Assembly: GCA_037178625.1 (NCBI GenBank)
Contig: CM074137.1
Coordinates: forward strand, 1,984,001 to 2,048,000
Direction: 5' to 3'
Source of the DNA: Skeletonema tropicum
Taxonomy: Eukaryota; Bacillariophyta; Thalassiosirophyceae; Thalassiosirales; Thalassiosiraceae
Length of the DNA stretch: 64,000 bases
Every line of letters starts with the position of its first letter. The first letter of the stretch is position 1. The translations under genes and the position numbers were made by a program. Below, piece by piece: positions 42,954 to 54,410 of this stretch. The notes below the pieces were generated by a model. The model saw only the letters and a program-made list of their open reading frames with translations, was not told the DNA's origin and made no database searches.

Positions 42954-45900
42954 ATGCTGCTGAGAGGAGGATCGATTTTGCTAGCAGCACTACTCACCGG
43001 TGCTGCAGCTACGAACGCCGCACCAATCATAGAAATCCCAGAAGACGTGATCGATGGTGCTAAAGAGGTGAAGGACTCACGTGGATTACAATCTCGTTAT
43101 GGAGGATCATCTGGCGGATACCAAACGTACACAACTCCTGGTCCAACTCCAAAGCCCTCCACCTACACTGCTCCAAAGCCCACTTCCTACACTGCACCCT
43201 CGGGTACAGGAACTGGAACTACTACTTCGTACAGAGGACAGGTGCATACCGATGAGGATGGAAGGACATATGTCATTCGTAAGAGAAACGGTGTAGAAAA
43301 GAAAGTCTATACAGATACACCCGGTTGGAATGGAGGTGGCCGTCAGTATCGTCAGCGTACTGGCACCGGAGGAACAAATGTGCGTGTGCCCGGCAATCGT
43401 CGTTGGGGCAATGGCAATGGCAGTCGTGTACGTAATGGTAATCGTAAGAAACGGCCTGGAGGAAGGCCTAGATGGTCGAGGCCTGGACGTCAGTGGTCAC
43501 CACCCACACCTGAGAAGTGGTCACCACCCACGCCTAAGCCTACGAATAAGTGGTCACCACCCACGCCTAAGCCTGTGAATAAGTGGTCACCACCGACTCC
43601 TCCACCTACAAAGTGGTCGCCACCCACACCTCCCCCTACCCCGAATGGATGGAGGCCTGGATATCCCAATGTCCCGAGTTATCAGGGCAACTACAATCCT
43701 TCGTACAGGAAGACGGCTGATCCGACTGCGCCTGAGCCTACGGAGGTGCCTACCTGGGATAGTGCACATGGAAAGTGTGTTGAGGTAAGTAAATTGGAGG
43801 ATTGCTTATGACTGTTTTTGAATTTATTATGCGCTTGTCAACATTTTACCGATCACTTCTCACCTTCCTTTCAACTCACTTAAAACAGCCATTCAAATCA
43901 GCTTGCTGTATCCAAGGTGATCACTACTCATTTGATCAAAAGCAAAGTCTTTGTGAGAAGCTCGGCTGCGATTACCTTAAGTGTAATTTTAATAAGGATC
44001 CTTGGCATGGTGATGCTTGGAAGTCTGGTAACGAGCCTACTGCGGTCCCTACGTGGGATACTGATGGTCATGACCCTACTGCCATGCCCACTTGGGAAAC
44101 TGATGGTCATGACCCTACTGCCATGCCCACTTGGGATACTGATGCTTGGGAGGACGATACCTGGAGTGACAAGGCCGAGGAGTGTGTATGGAGTAAGTTC
44201 ATTTCATCCGTAAAAAGTTTCTCTCGAGTCAATTTGGATTGCCGCTCATCAACATGACCTTCTTTTGCTTTCAAATGATTATTACAGGCTGCCCGCACTG
44301 CTTGCTGCAGTCAAACAAAGGGAGACGAATTGACAAAGAGTAAAATGTGCGAAAGGTTGAATTGCGATTACAACAAGTGTCAGAAGGAACCTGGTTGGAA
44401 AGGAGATACTCACGAGCCCACGGACGCCCCCACCTCGAAGCCTTCAGATTCTCCGTCTGTTTCTGGAGTTCCCACATGGAGTGCTGATGGCTACTATGAT
44501 CACAAGGATTGGAGTGCTGATGGCTACGATGATCACAAGGATTGGAGGACTGATGGCCACGATGATCACAAGGATGAAGAAAAGGATGATGATTGGACTG
44601 GTGACGGACAGTGCTCGAAATTAGAGCAGGATAGGTGCTGCTCCCAGCACGAGAGCAAGTCTCTTGAAGTCCAAGCAAAGAACTGTAAGAACAAATTCGG
44701 CTGCAGTATCTTCAAGTGCCCTCAATACCGTCAGGGCGCAGACGGTTGGTATGGCGACTCGTTTGAGAATTTGGAATGGGACGATGATGGTCATCTTGAC
44801 GATACGTGTACTCCGAATGAGCAGCAAAAGTGTTGTGAGCAGCATGATGGTATATCTATCACCAAGCAGCAACAGATCTGTAAGAATATGTGGAATTGCA
44901 GCCTTCTCAAGTGCTTCCAAACATCGTCAGTCCGACTATTTTGAGAAGAAGAATGATGGCTACTACGAAGAGGAGAAGGATGATGGCTACTACGAAGAGA
45001 AGAAGAATGAGGATGAAGAAAAGGATGACGATTGGACTGGTGACGGACAGTGCTCGGAATTAGAGCAGGATAGGTGCTTGCTCCCAGCATGAGAGCAAGT
45101 CTCTTGAAGTCCAAGCAAAGAACTGTAAGAACAAATTCGGCTGCAGTATCTTCAAGTGCCCTCAATACCGTCAGGGCGGAGACGGTTGGTACGGCGACTC
45201 GTTTGAGGATTTGGAATGGGATTATGATGGTTATCTGGACGATACGTGTACTCCGAATGAGCAGCAAAAGTGTTGTGAACAGCATGATGGCATCTCTATT
45301 ACCGAGCAGCAACAGATCTGTAAGAAGATGTGGAATTGCAGCCTTCTCAAGTGCTCCAAACATCGTCAGTCCGACTATTTTGAGAAGAAGAATGATGGCT
45401 ACTATGAAGAAGAGAAGGATAATGGCCACTACGAAGAAGAGAAGGATGATGGCCACTACGAAGAAGAGAAGGATAATGGCTACTACGAAGAAGAGAAGGA
45501 TGACAGCTACCACGAAGATGTCTGCTCAAAGGACGACATGATTTCTTGCTGCAGTCCAACATCCAGACAAGCCCTTCGCAAAACAGTACACCTTCTGCAC
45601 CAAGCGTGGTTGCGATCTTCACAAGTGTGACGTTTCTTGGTACGAAGAAGACAAAGATAGGTGCACAAACGAAGAGCATTATGACTGCTGCAATCAATCT
45701 GACGATATTGGAACTGGAATTCAGCATGAGAACTGCGTGAAGGATGGCTGCAGTCTCTTCGCGTGCACGGAAGAGGATGATGATTACAGCAAGCCTCAAA
45801 ACAAGTGGGACCATCGGGAGAAGCCTAAATTCCAGTATGGATATGGCGGAGACGATTCTACGTGTCCTGATTCGGAGAAGTGGAAGTGCTGCAGTCCTGA

Positions 45901-47162
45901 CAAATCTCTCTTGGGATCTATCAAATCCATTGTCAAGAATTGTCAGGATCTCGGATGTGAGTGGAACATGTGTCCTCAGAATAGAGATGATTCCGTCTAC
46001 GACAACCAAAGTTATTATGACTCCTACTATGAGTATGGAGGAGGATATGATGATAATGACCAATGTACCGATGCAGGCAAGTGGAATTGCTGTAATCCAG
46101 ACGAATCTCTCTCAGGTTTGAAGGCGTGGGTGAGGAACTGCCAGGTAAGTTACCATCTAAATTTTGGAGGGTGTGAACACACAAGTGTGTTTCTTTTCTT
46201 CTTCCATTTAGCTCACGCATACGATACGCAAATCATCAAATGCATCATCTCTTCCGCCTTTCTTTCTTAACACAGGCTTATTCTTGCGAGTGGCAAAAGT
46301 GCCCTCACCATCGACAAGGTTACTACGATCCGATGAAACCTACTGTCAACAAGTACAAGTACGATGGTCCTCCACCTCCGGAACCAACTTATGGTCCAAC
46401 GCCTTCCCCCGTCCTTAAATGTACTACCAAGGAACAAACGAAGTGTTGCAACTATCAAGGTACTTTGAAAGAAGCTGCCAAGTATTGCCAGAGTTTAGAG
46501 TGTGACATTTCCGACTGCAACAAACCAAAAACTTTTGGTGGTAATTCCAACAACAATGGTGGTTATTCCTAATCAACAACGATGGTTATTCCAACAACAA
46601 CCAGAACGACGGTGGTTATTCCAACATCGTTGTTCGGAATGATAACTATGGTACCTACGGTAATGGCGACCGTCCACCACAAGGCAACAAGGGTCCTAAC
46701 CCTAACAACAACAGCGGTAGCAATTCAGCTCCTCCTGACTACGGTAGCTACGGAGGAGGTGGCGACAACAACAGACAAGGCAACAAGGGCCCTAACCCTA
46801 ACAACAACAACGGCGGCAGCAATAATTCAGCTCCTCCTGACTATGGTAGCTACGGAGGTGATGGCGACGATAACAGACGCCAAGGCAACAAGGGCCCTCG
46901 AGATGACACCAGCGATTCAACTCCCGACTACATCAACAACAATGAAGCACCACGAGGAAACACGGGCCCTCGGGACAATACTAGCGATACTACTAAGGAC
47001 AAGGGGAATAATTTCTTGAATCAGGGTGTGGATGAGAATTGTAAACGAGAATATACCGCTGGAGGAGCTTGTCGAGAAGTATGTACAGCAAAGGTGGAAT
47101 ACAAGCTGATGGGTATAGTGATGAGTACGCATGATGAGACTACGACAAGACCGTGTAGCTAG
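42954..47162 (+). CDS. Secreted protein with eleven six-Cys repeats, likely cell wall
   Basis: A signal peptide (ILLAALLTGAAATNA) is followed by a basic Arg/Gly region and KWSPPTPKP repeats. Then come eleven copies of a domain with the pattern C-x7-CC-x(12-16)-C-x(4,5)-C-x4-C, for example CVEPFKSACC...CEKLGCDYLKC and CTPNEQQKCC...CKNMWNCSLLKC. Linkers are Trp/Pro/Thr (PTAVPTWDTDGHDPTAMPTW) or Glu/Lys/Tyr-rich. The end is an Asn/Gly/Pro-rich tract. Introns fit at 43785..43888 and 46145..46277, and one near 44186-44287. Introns one and two lie at the same point inside a domain, which suggests exon duplication. One-base shifts are needed near 44915, 45078, 45575 and 46575, perhaps also at intron two. 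W(K/H)GD motifs are shared with the cingulin-like protein. Family unknown to me; a role in silica or extracellular matrix is inferred. Confidence 0.7.
44602..45480 (+). repeat. 440-bp internal coding duplication
   Basis: A two-domain block with its linker is repeated almost exactly with an offset of 440 bp (ctgcagtatcttcaagtgcc at 44701 and 45141). Without the two single-T insertions (44915-44916 and 45078-45079) the offset would be 438 bp, an in-frame 146-codon unit. Each copy shows the uninterrupted version of the base run that is expanded in the other. Confidence 0.85.
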
Positions 47163-47560
47163 TCGAGACTGCTTATAGTAGGTTGGTTCATTTAACAGTG
47201 GAGGAGATGAGAGAGAAAAGCGCACTCAGGTTAATATATTGAGTGCTATGGAGACAATAATAATAGACGTTTTGTGTTGATTGATTTGTATGCAAAGAAA
47301 TAATAGATATTATAAATGGTGATTTATATTTACTTCATGTATTACATTCTTCCTGCTCATACTAGCGTTTATGATAAATTCTGAGTTTTGCGCTGCGTCA
47401 GTGTACGTTCTTCATGATGCCTTCATGCAGTAATGGATTGACTCGTTTGTCCCTTCCCGAGTCCACCGTTGTTACTTGTCCTCTCTTCAAATAATATGCA
47501 CATTGTGCTGTGATCACTGTGCCTGTTCTTTACTTCCAATAATAAATACATGTGCAGATT
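47163..47560. other. Convergent 3' region
   Basis: This lies between the ends of the plus-strand six-cysteine gene and the minus-strand exonuclease gene. It is AT-rich, with no gene and no repeat seen. Confidence 0.6.
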
Positions 47561-48633
47561 CTACACACCACCATCAACACCAATCATCCCCACACCTTCC
47601 TCTCCCTCCTCCACCAACATTCTCTCCCTAATATTCAAATAAGCCTGCAACGTACACCACGAATCCAACGCACAATACTGCTTCTCCCTCATACTCAAAT
47701 CATCCACCCCCCTTAACGGTCGTGCCCTCCCCTGTTCAATTAATGCAAATCGTCCAATATTTTGAAATCGTTGCGATGTATTCCCTTTTGGTTGTTTGAC
47801 TATACGGATATTGGATAGGGAGGGGATGGACATGGAAACGATTTTGGTGAGTCCTCGTGTGACACTTTGGTAGGTCCGAATAGTTGGTTGGATAATACTT
47901 CCAAATCGATAATTGGTGGAGAGGCATAGGTGGATAGATTGGAGGGTAACTCCATCCCCAGGGCAATTTTATCGGCATGGGAGGCATTATCACAAAATAT
48001 TTTGGTGATACTATCATCCCGTAACAATCGTATCAAATTCGCAGAGAGTGATTTATGTCGTGGAGGTGGAGCTTCGAGAATGGTATATTCCAAAGTGGAG
48101 ATTTGAACCAAGACGGGAGGAGAAGTTTGATTGCCCTCGGTGTCAATGCCCACCACTTTGGGTGGATTGGACCAGAATTTGTTCCAAATGTTATTGTTGT
48201 TGACTCCTTCACCTCCACCTTGACGATGATTGAGATTGGCCATGGAATCGTAAATTTGAATTGGAGTTGGAAATAGTTCGGATAGTTGACAGCACTTCTT
48301 GGACTCTTCCATTGCAATTTGTGATGCTAGACCTTCAATTGCCATGGCGGATACAATTTCTTTTTCGGCCTTGTCAAATTGATCCGTTTGCTTTTTTGTT
48401 GTGAGGCACTTCTTCCCCCGAAGAGGAGTGCTGCTGTTGTTGTTGTCATGATGTTGTTGTTGTTGTGGCGATGTGAATCGATATTTGTTAGGAATGTTCG
48501 TACCCGCCACTACTACTATTACTTCGACGTACCATTGGCCGCCCGATGATGATGATGTGTCTTTTGCGTAGTGATAGCTCCAGCCGTATTTGTGGCAGAT
48601 TTTTTGTTGCAAATATTGAGTGGATTGTCCCAT
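47561..48633 (-). CDS. 3'-5' exonuclease (RNase D/WRN-exo type), one frameshift
   Basis: From the ATG at 48633 the first 55 residues (LQQKICHKYGWSYHYAKD, then WYVEVIVVVAGTNI) resemble a double-stranded RNA-binding fold in pattern, but this is weak. After a Gln/Asn-rich spacer comes the DEDD exonuclease core: VVGIDTEGN (motif I Asp and Glu), VLVQISTLEY, then KIFCDNASHADKIAL (motif II Asp) and IDLEVLSNQL. The frame then diverges near 47862. One base away, the reading TRGLTKIVSMSIPSLSNIR continues to RPLRGVDDLSMREKQYCALD, where Tyr-x3-Asp is motif III of DEDDy exonucleases, and ends at 47561. Total about 350 residues. Likely an RNA or DNA exonuclease. The single shift probably reflects an assembly indel. 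Confidence 0.75.
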
Positions 48634-48845
48634 GGTGTGCAGACAGAACTGCTCTTCTCCAAGCCTACTTCTTATTCACGGTGATTGGCTTCCTCGGATC
48701 GTTTCAATGTTTGTTACCTCTTGATGACATACGTACCCTGTGATAACCAAAGCACAGCTTCTTGGCTGGTTTGATCACGGTTCCCGTGGTTTGATTTTGT
48801 GTGGATACCATCGGTCGCTCGTGCGTTGATGGAGAACGAGACCTA

Positions 48846-49078
48846 GGCCTTTGGATATAGGGGGCGAGGGGGGAGACCCCGATATTGAGGGTTCTGATCT
48901 GGTGGCAAAATCGTCTAAATGGGGGTAAAATGGTCCATATTAGCCAACATTTGGCTAGCTTTAGACGGAAATCACGGGAGTTTCGCTAACTAACCGTCCC
49001 CCCCCTTCTCGCCGGGGGGAATCTGGGGGGAAATTCCCCCGATAAGGGGTAAGCTAGCCCCCTATATCCAAAGGCCTA
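48846..49078. mobile_element. MITE, 22-bp perfect TIRs
   Basis: taggcctttggatatagggggc at 48846-48867 and its exact reverse complement at 49057-49078 bound a 233-bp element with G-run and C-run subterminal sequence. The outermost TA could be the target-site duplication. No coding content. Confidence 0.88.
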
Positions 49079-49105
49079 AGCCTAACCGAGACCCCGTCCT
49101 ACATA

Positions 49106-49739
49106 AGCGGGGTTCCAGACGCTCACCCGCCCCGTACGTAGAACTCTGGTACAAAATCCACGTCAAAAAAAATCGACGAAACGGGACGGGCCCTCTTCCC
49201 GCCAATTTTTTTATTAGTGAAATGCTCTAACTTTGGGCCATGATGGCCAAAATTAAGTTTTGGGGGGTTGTTTCATATGCTTTTCCAGTAGCACCATCCT
49301 TTTGTCAACCGTAATGGGGGTTCTATACATATACTGGTTGGCCGATAATTCCAAATCCCCGCTGAGAAATGCATGTGAGAGTACACTAGGTTTTTGCTAG
49401 ACAAATTTGGCCGGCCATCAGCCATCACAACTAGCATGAAGCTAGAGGGTACCTTCGAATGCATATCTCGACGAAAATATACGCTTTCATCACCTACCCA
49501 GCAGGGTATATACTCACATAATAGTCACCTAAAGGATAGTATCTCGGGACTAGCATATAAACCACTTCCCTGAAACTTAATTTTGGCCGCTCAGACCCAA
49601 AGCTAGAGCGTTTCACTAATAAAAAAATTGGCGGAGGGGGGTCCGTCCCGTTTCATCAAGGTTTTTAATTCCTACAGGTACAACTCAATTCCTACGGTGA
49701 GCGGATTCTACGTGAATTTTGTACCAGTGGAACCTCGCT
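49106..49739. mobile_element. MITE related to the 16-kb foldback element
   Basis: The ends AGCGGGGTTCCA (49106) and TGGAACCTCGCT (to 49739) are inverted repeats with one mismatch, flanked by TA on both sides (49104-49105, 49740-49741). Inside, gaaacgggacgg and an aattggcg/cgccaatt pair extend the inverted symmetry. The core (gagaaatgcatgtgagagtacact, about 49367) is the reverse complement of 16390-16415. No gene. Confidence 0.88.
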
Positions 49740-50328
49740 TATATATAAAATAAAGTGTCGCAAGCCCAAAGCGAGAGATCTCCTGTTTCTCCTGCAAAGT
49801 AAAAGTTCAAGTAGCTTCTCTGAGAAAGAAGGCCAAAGACAAAAGTTGAAATCTCAAAAACGTCATCATTACGACTAGACCGGTACCGAAAGCGACCTCA
49901 AAGAAGACAATGCAGAGCAAAGACCGGTACCCAAAACTCACGCGAAGGCACATACCTAATGCAATGACCGGTACTCCTAAAATAAAAGTAAGGTTGTGTA
50001 AAAAAAAAACGTCATAGATGTCGAAAATTGCATGGCGGGCAGCTGCATGCATCAGAAGCTGGGTAAGTAATGCGCGGGTAAGGTAGAAGATGATAACTTC
50101 CTTGAGCTTGCATTATTATTATTTGAGCGAGCAGAACTCTTCTGACAGTTCCTTGAAGATAAAGATCCACTCACAACGCCTTGAAACCCTATCTATCATT
50201 ACTACTGCAATTTCTTACATTATAATGAGGGCAGTGATGTCACGACCTCTCTTCTACAGTGGAGCTCTCCTACTCCTTTCTTTCGGCGCATTCCATTGGC
50301 TTGGGCTTTTTTCCCCATCCGCGATCTT

Positions 50329-51621
50329 ATGGGTGGTGCAAATAATTATGTGGCTATAGAGAGCACAGAGCTCGTCACTCTCTTCCTTTACGTGGCTCTC
50401 CTGTCGTTCATAGTGTTTTATTCACTTCGTTTGATGGCCACTTACAGCAAGGGTGTAGATGACACAACAAGGGGAAAGAAGCATGATCCATTCCACGATC
50501 AAGAAGAGATTATGACGATGGGCGGCGCAGATGAGGAGGATTATCAGGAGGACGATGACATCATCGTCTGCTGCTCTTCGTGCGGCGTCACCGAAGATGA
50601 GGACACAAATCTCAAGTCGTGCGATGCCTGCGACCTCGTCCAATATTGCAGCGAGGACTGTCAGAAAGAACACAGGGCAGAACACGAGGAATCGTGCAAG
50701 GAGAGAGCTGCAGAGTTGAAAGACAAGATTTTGTTCAAGCAGCCTGAGAGTACACATCTTGGAGACTGCCCTATCTGCCTACTGCCCCTATCGGACGATA
50801 TCAATTCATTTATAATGGAATCTTGCTGCAGCATGTTTGTGTGTATTGGCTGCTCGTATGCGAACCGGCAACGAGAGTTGGAGGATGGCCTGGAGCAAAG
50901 GTGTCCATTCTGCAGGGTCACACCTCCAGCAACGAATGAAGAAGGAGAGGTGAAAACGATGAAGAGACTTGAGGCGAACGATCCAGTTGCCCTCAATGAA
51001 GTGGGCAAGAAGCACTATCATGACGGAGACTTCAGCGCTGCGTTTAAGTACTGGAAAAGGGCGATTGAAGGGGAAGGCCCAGGGGCAATAGGTGCACATG
51101 CAAACATGGCAACATTGTACGAGAAGGGTCTAGGTGGTGCCGAGAAGGATGAGAAAAAGCAGTTGTATCACCTTGAGGTTGCTTCCATTGCTGGTCACCC
51201 CACAGCGAGGTACGACCTTGCCAATTATGAAGGTAGACATGGGAATGCGGACAGAGCTGTAAAGCATCTCATCATCGCGGTAAAGCAAGGTTCTACTGAC
51301 GCAATACAGAAATTGCAGAAGATGTATGGGCAGGGAATGATAAAGAAAGAGGGTTATGCTGCATGTCTCCGTGTGTACCAGAAAGCTGTGGAGGCAACGA
51401 AGAGTCCACACAGGGAGCTAGCAGCAAAGTCTGTAGCTCAGGGATTACAACCATGGGAAAAAGTGCAAACTCAAGGGCAATCTCAAACGCAAAGGCCGCA
51501 TAATGGAACCAGAGCAGTGAATGGCACGAGAAGTAGAGGGGGAAAGAAGTCGTCAAAAAAGGGAAAGGGGAAACAGACGAAAGCAGCACGGAAAACAAAA
51601 GGCGACAACGACGACGTGTAA
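50329..51621 (+). CDS. Membrane-anchored MYND/RING/Sel1-repeat protein
   Basis: 430 residues from the ATG at 50329; the open frame extends a little upstream but without ATG. An N-terminal helix (ELVTLFLYVALLSFIVFYSL) is followed by an acidic stretch. A MYND zinc finger comes next (CCSSCG...CDACDLVQYCSEDCQ...H..C, about 85-125), then a RING-like finger (CPICLLPL...CCSMFVCIGCS...CPFCR, about 145-200). Three to four Sel1-like TPR repeats occupy about 225-365 (NEVGKKHYHDGDFSAAFKYW, ANMATLYEKGLGG, ARYDLANYEG), and the tail is Lys-rich. MYND/RING/Sel1 proteins are a large family in diatoms, and E3 ubiquitin ligase or scaffold roles are presumed from the RING and Sel1 parts. An intact, intron-free gene. 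Confidence 0.88.
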   Translation: MGGANNYVAIESTELVTLFLYVALLSFIVFYSLRLMATYSKGVDDTTRGKKHDPFHDQEEIMTMGGADEEDYQEDDDIIVCCSSCGVTEDEDTNLKSCDACDLVQYCSEDCQKEHRAEHEESCKERAAELKDKILFKQPESTHLGDCPICLLPLSDDINSFIMESCCSMFVCIGCSYANRQRELEDGLEQRCPFCRVTPPATNEEGEVKTMKRLEANDPVALNEVGKKHYHDGDFSAAFKYWKRAIEGEGPGAIGAHANMATLYEKGLGGAEKDEKKQLYHLEVASIAGHPTARYDLANYEGRHGNADRAVKHLIIAVKQGSTDAIQKLQKMYGQGMIKKEGYAACLRVYQKAVEATKSPHRELAAKSVAQGLQPWEKVQTQGQSQTQRPHNGTRAVNGTRSRGGKKSSKKGKGKQTKAARKTKGDNDDV

Positions 51622-52043
51622 GCAGCCATTGAAAAAGTTGTGATATGATACTTCAGAGCTATATAGTAATAATTAATAGATATGTACCATTACTTTTTTA
51701 GCACTAGCGCAGAGGACTTGATTTGAGCCAATTTCACATAGATTTGGCCAGCCAGGTCATATATTGCTTGCATTTGTTGACATGAAAATGATGCTAGACT
51801 GGATGGACAAAATGCGTTTGTCTTTGCATAACCGAGGTGGAAAGAAGTTTTATGGGGGAAGTGCTCAGTCCTCCCTCTCAGCTCTCAGAGCGAGATGAAC
51901 TTGTGTGTGCCCTCCCTCACAGCTCTTAGAGCGAAATGAACTCGTCTTGTTTCTTTCAGCTCAGAGCCTGAGGATAGTTCAGTTAGTGATTGTCAATCTT
52001 AACATTCTCAACTCGAACAATCCATCTATATAATATGTACTAC

Positions 52044-52192
52044 TAAGCAAAGTCACTACTTCCGCCAAGTAATCAATAAGCAAGAGTCACCAGTCTGCGA
52101 CTGAGACACCACTACTCCGGATGGAGTCCGCACCTGACCCGTAGTATGAGATGCCATCACTAATCGATTACTTGGCAAAGTGACTTTGCTTA
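52044..52192. mobile_element. Small TA-flanked MITE
   Basis: taagcaaagtcact (52044-52057) and gccaagtaatc (52064-52074) are mirrored by gattacttggc (52166-52176) and agtgactttgctta (52179-52192), giving TIRs of about 31 bp with a short mismatched gap. TA at both outer ends fits a TA target-site duplication. Total 149 bp, no gene. Confidence 0.85.
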
Positions 52193-54410
52193 ACATTTCA
52201 CAACATACTTCGCTTCAATCAAGCGAATGCAACCCGAAATGTCATCTTGGAAGTAACAGGAGTATTATGGCTTGCTCGTTAGGCGAAGTGTCTACATAAT
52301 AAATTATCGAAACAGGTAGATAGGAGTATCGTTGTCACGCACAATTATTGACGTCATTTCTGTTTTGACAGACTTCCTTCCGACGACGAGGAAGCATCTG
52401 CGAACCTTGCAAGTGGAGCGGAGTTTGCACACGACACTCTGTCTCTCTCTCTCTCTAGAGTGAGAGAGCTTTGTGATACATCCCCCCTTCAAAATTCACC
52501 AACTGTCTAGTCATAAGTCATAGTCATAGGGGAAAGTAGGGAGGGGTATGGGATCATTGTTGTTAGATTACACGTACGTAGATACAAGTAGAGTACGGAA
52601 ATACTCTAATCATTATCTTTTATCTCCTATCTAATCTATCAATAGCATCGATTGGAAGTAGGGAGATCGAGGATACTAACAGGTTAATACTAACAATTGT
52701 GGATCTGAGTCCCTAAAACAAGCGCCATCAGCACTTATTCCATCTCCAAAGCTTTCAACCCCAACGACCCTCCCTTTCCTGTACATGTGAAACTAGTCGA
52801 AGGCTGAAGGCTGCCGCCTCCAAAGAGCCCGAGACTGAGAGTTCTGTTTCCAACACGTGGCAGTCACGACAGTTGCTCAGTTGATGCCCACACCCTCATG
52901 TCCTCGTCGTCCGTCTTCAACCTCTCCAAACTTTTCTCCAACTTCTTCTAGCAATTAGCAACTTCTATTAAACCTCAACACCTATCTCTATCTCCACTTC
53001 CACTCCTTGTTGGTGTTGGCCTCGGCTTCCTTTAGACCGGGTCCCATTAGCGTTAGCCAGAGCAATCCCTGACTTCGTCCACACCAACACCATGGTCAAG
53101 GTCAAGGCAACCAACTATGCTGAATATGGCATACAATTTCTTCATGCTGAAGCTCCCATGCCCATGCTCAAACGTAAGCTCGTCCTACCTCTTTACCACC
53201 CTGCCTCCATCAGTGCCTCAACTCTAGTCCAAACACTGAAGTTTGCTGAAGCTCCTCATCCTCATCATGTTCATGTCGCCCAACAACTCTTCTCCGGCCC
53301 TTTGACATTGAGCACTAGTACCTGCCCAGTCACAATCACACCCTTGGCCTTGAGCTTAGGGACTCCAATCTCCATCCCTCTCGCTCCTATCAAAATTGTC
53401 TGTTCAATGCTCTTCTCCTTCTCTCGTCATCGCCATCCTCTTGCTCCCACACTGCCGCGCTAGCTGTCGCAAAACAAGCCAACATCCGCGAAGCTTGCAC
53501 AAGCGGACATCCCGGTTCCAAGTCAAAGGGCTCAGCGCATCTGCATCTGCAACTCTCTTCTTGCTCCAAGAACTCAAGCAGAACATCCTTCGTCTCGTTC
53601 AGGCTAAGTCGTGTAGCTCTCTCGTGGTAGTGAATAATGAGAGTTGGGATATCCCAAAAAATCCCACACGTGGTGGCAACAAGCCGGGTTTTCACCATGC
53701 TCCTCTATCTCACAGCCTCATATAAAGGGTAAGGGAGGTCACTTTACAGTGGGAGGTCACTTTACAGTGAGAGACCTACGCCTCACATTAAGTACCATCC
53801 AGACTTTTTGAATTGGGTGGGTAGAGAGCACATGCAATGTAATTTGCACGAAACAGAACATTCAATTGTGATGCTAGAGTGAGGGCTAGGCTCGATACTA
53901 AGTCATCCGAAGAAAGATTTCTCTCAGCTTACTATATATTTGAAGTAGATTAGTCTTTGAAAGAATACATAATATGTTGTGATGTGTGCCTGTGAGAAGT
54001 GAGACTCTCCCAGTAGGGGAATATATGTAACAGATTGAGTCAAAGTCAAAGGTATAAACTACTTCCATCTCACTCCTCATTAAACAATATGCAGAGTAGC
54101 ATGCTGTATATCATATATATTAGAACCTGTAAGAGAAAGGAACGTACAGAGAGCATCACTGTCTGTTAGTTTACTAGGTTTCTCCCATCTAATATCTTAT
54201 AATGTATACCTCAAGCAAATGAGAGACAACTATATTATACTTGGAGGGCATGAACATCCCCCATGATATTACATCATCTTCTCCCCCCAAAAGACCTACT
54301 CTCTCTCTCTCTTTCTCTATCTCTAATTCTTTTATTCCCCTCTGGCATATTCCCCATATTACCTTCTTCTTCTTCCTCATCATCCATGTACTCTTACTAC
54401 TTAATCAACC
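52193..54410. other. Gene-poor region
   Basis: Short overlapping frames exist between 53090 and 53730 on both strands, but none is convincing. A 20-bp unit ggtcactttacagtg(gg/ag)ag is tandemly doubled at about 53736-53772. CT-rich microsatellites lie at 52440-52456 and 54298-54330. Confidence 0.5.

Noticed and set aside
46690..46810. Interstitial telomere repeats (cctaaccctaac)
   Set aside because: They encode Pro-Asn-Pro-Asn inside the Asn/Gly/Pro-rich tail of the six-Cys-repeat protein, so coding explains them.
53092..53725. Overlapping plus and minus frames (up to 123 codons)
   Set aside because: Both strands are open with no family signature; probably low-complexity chance frames.
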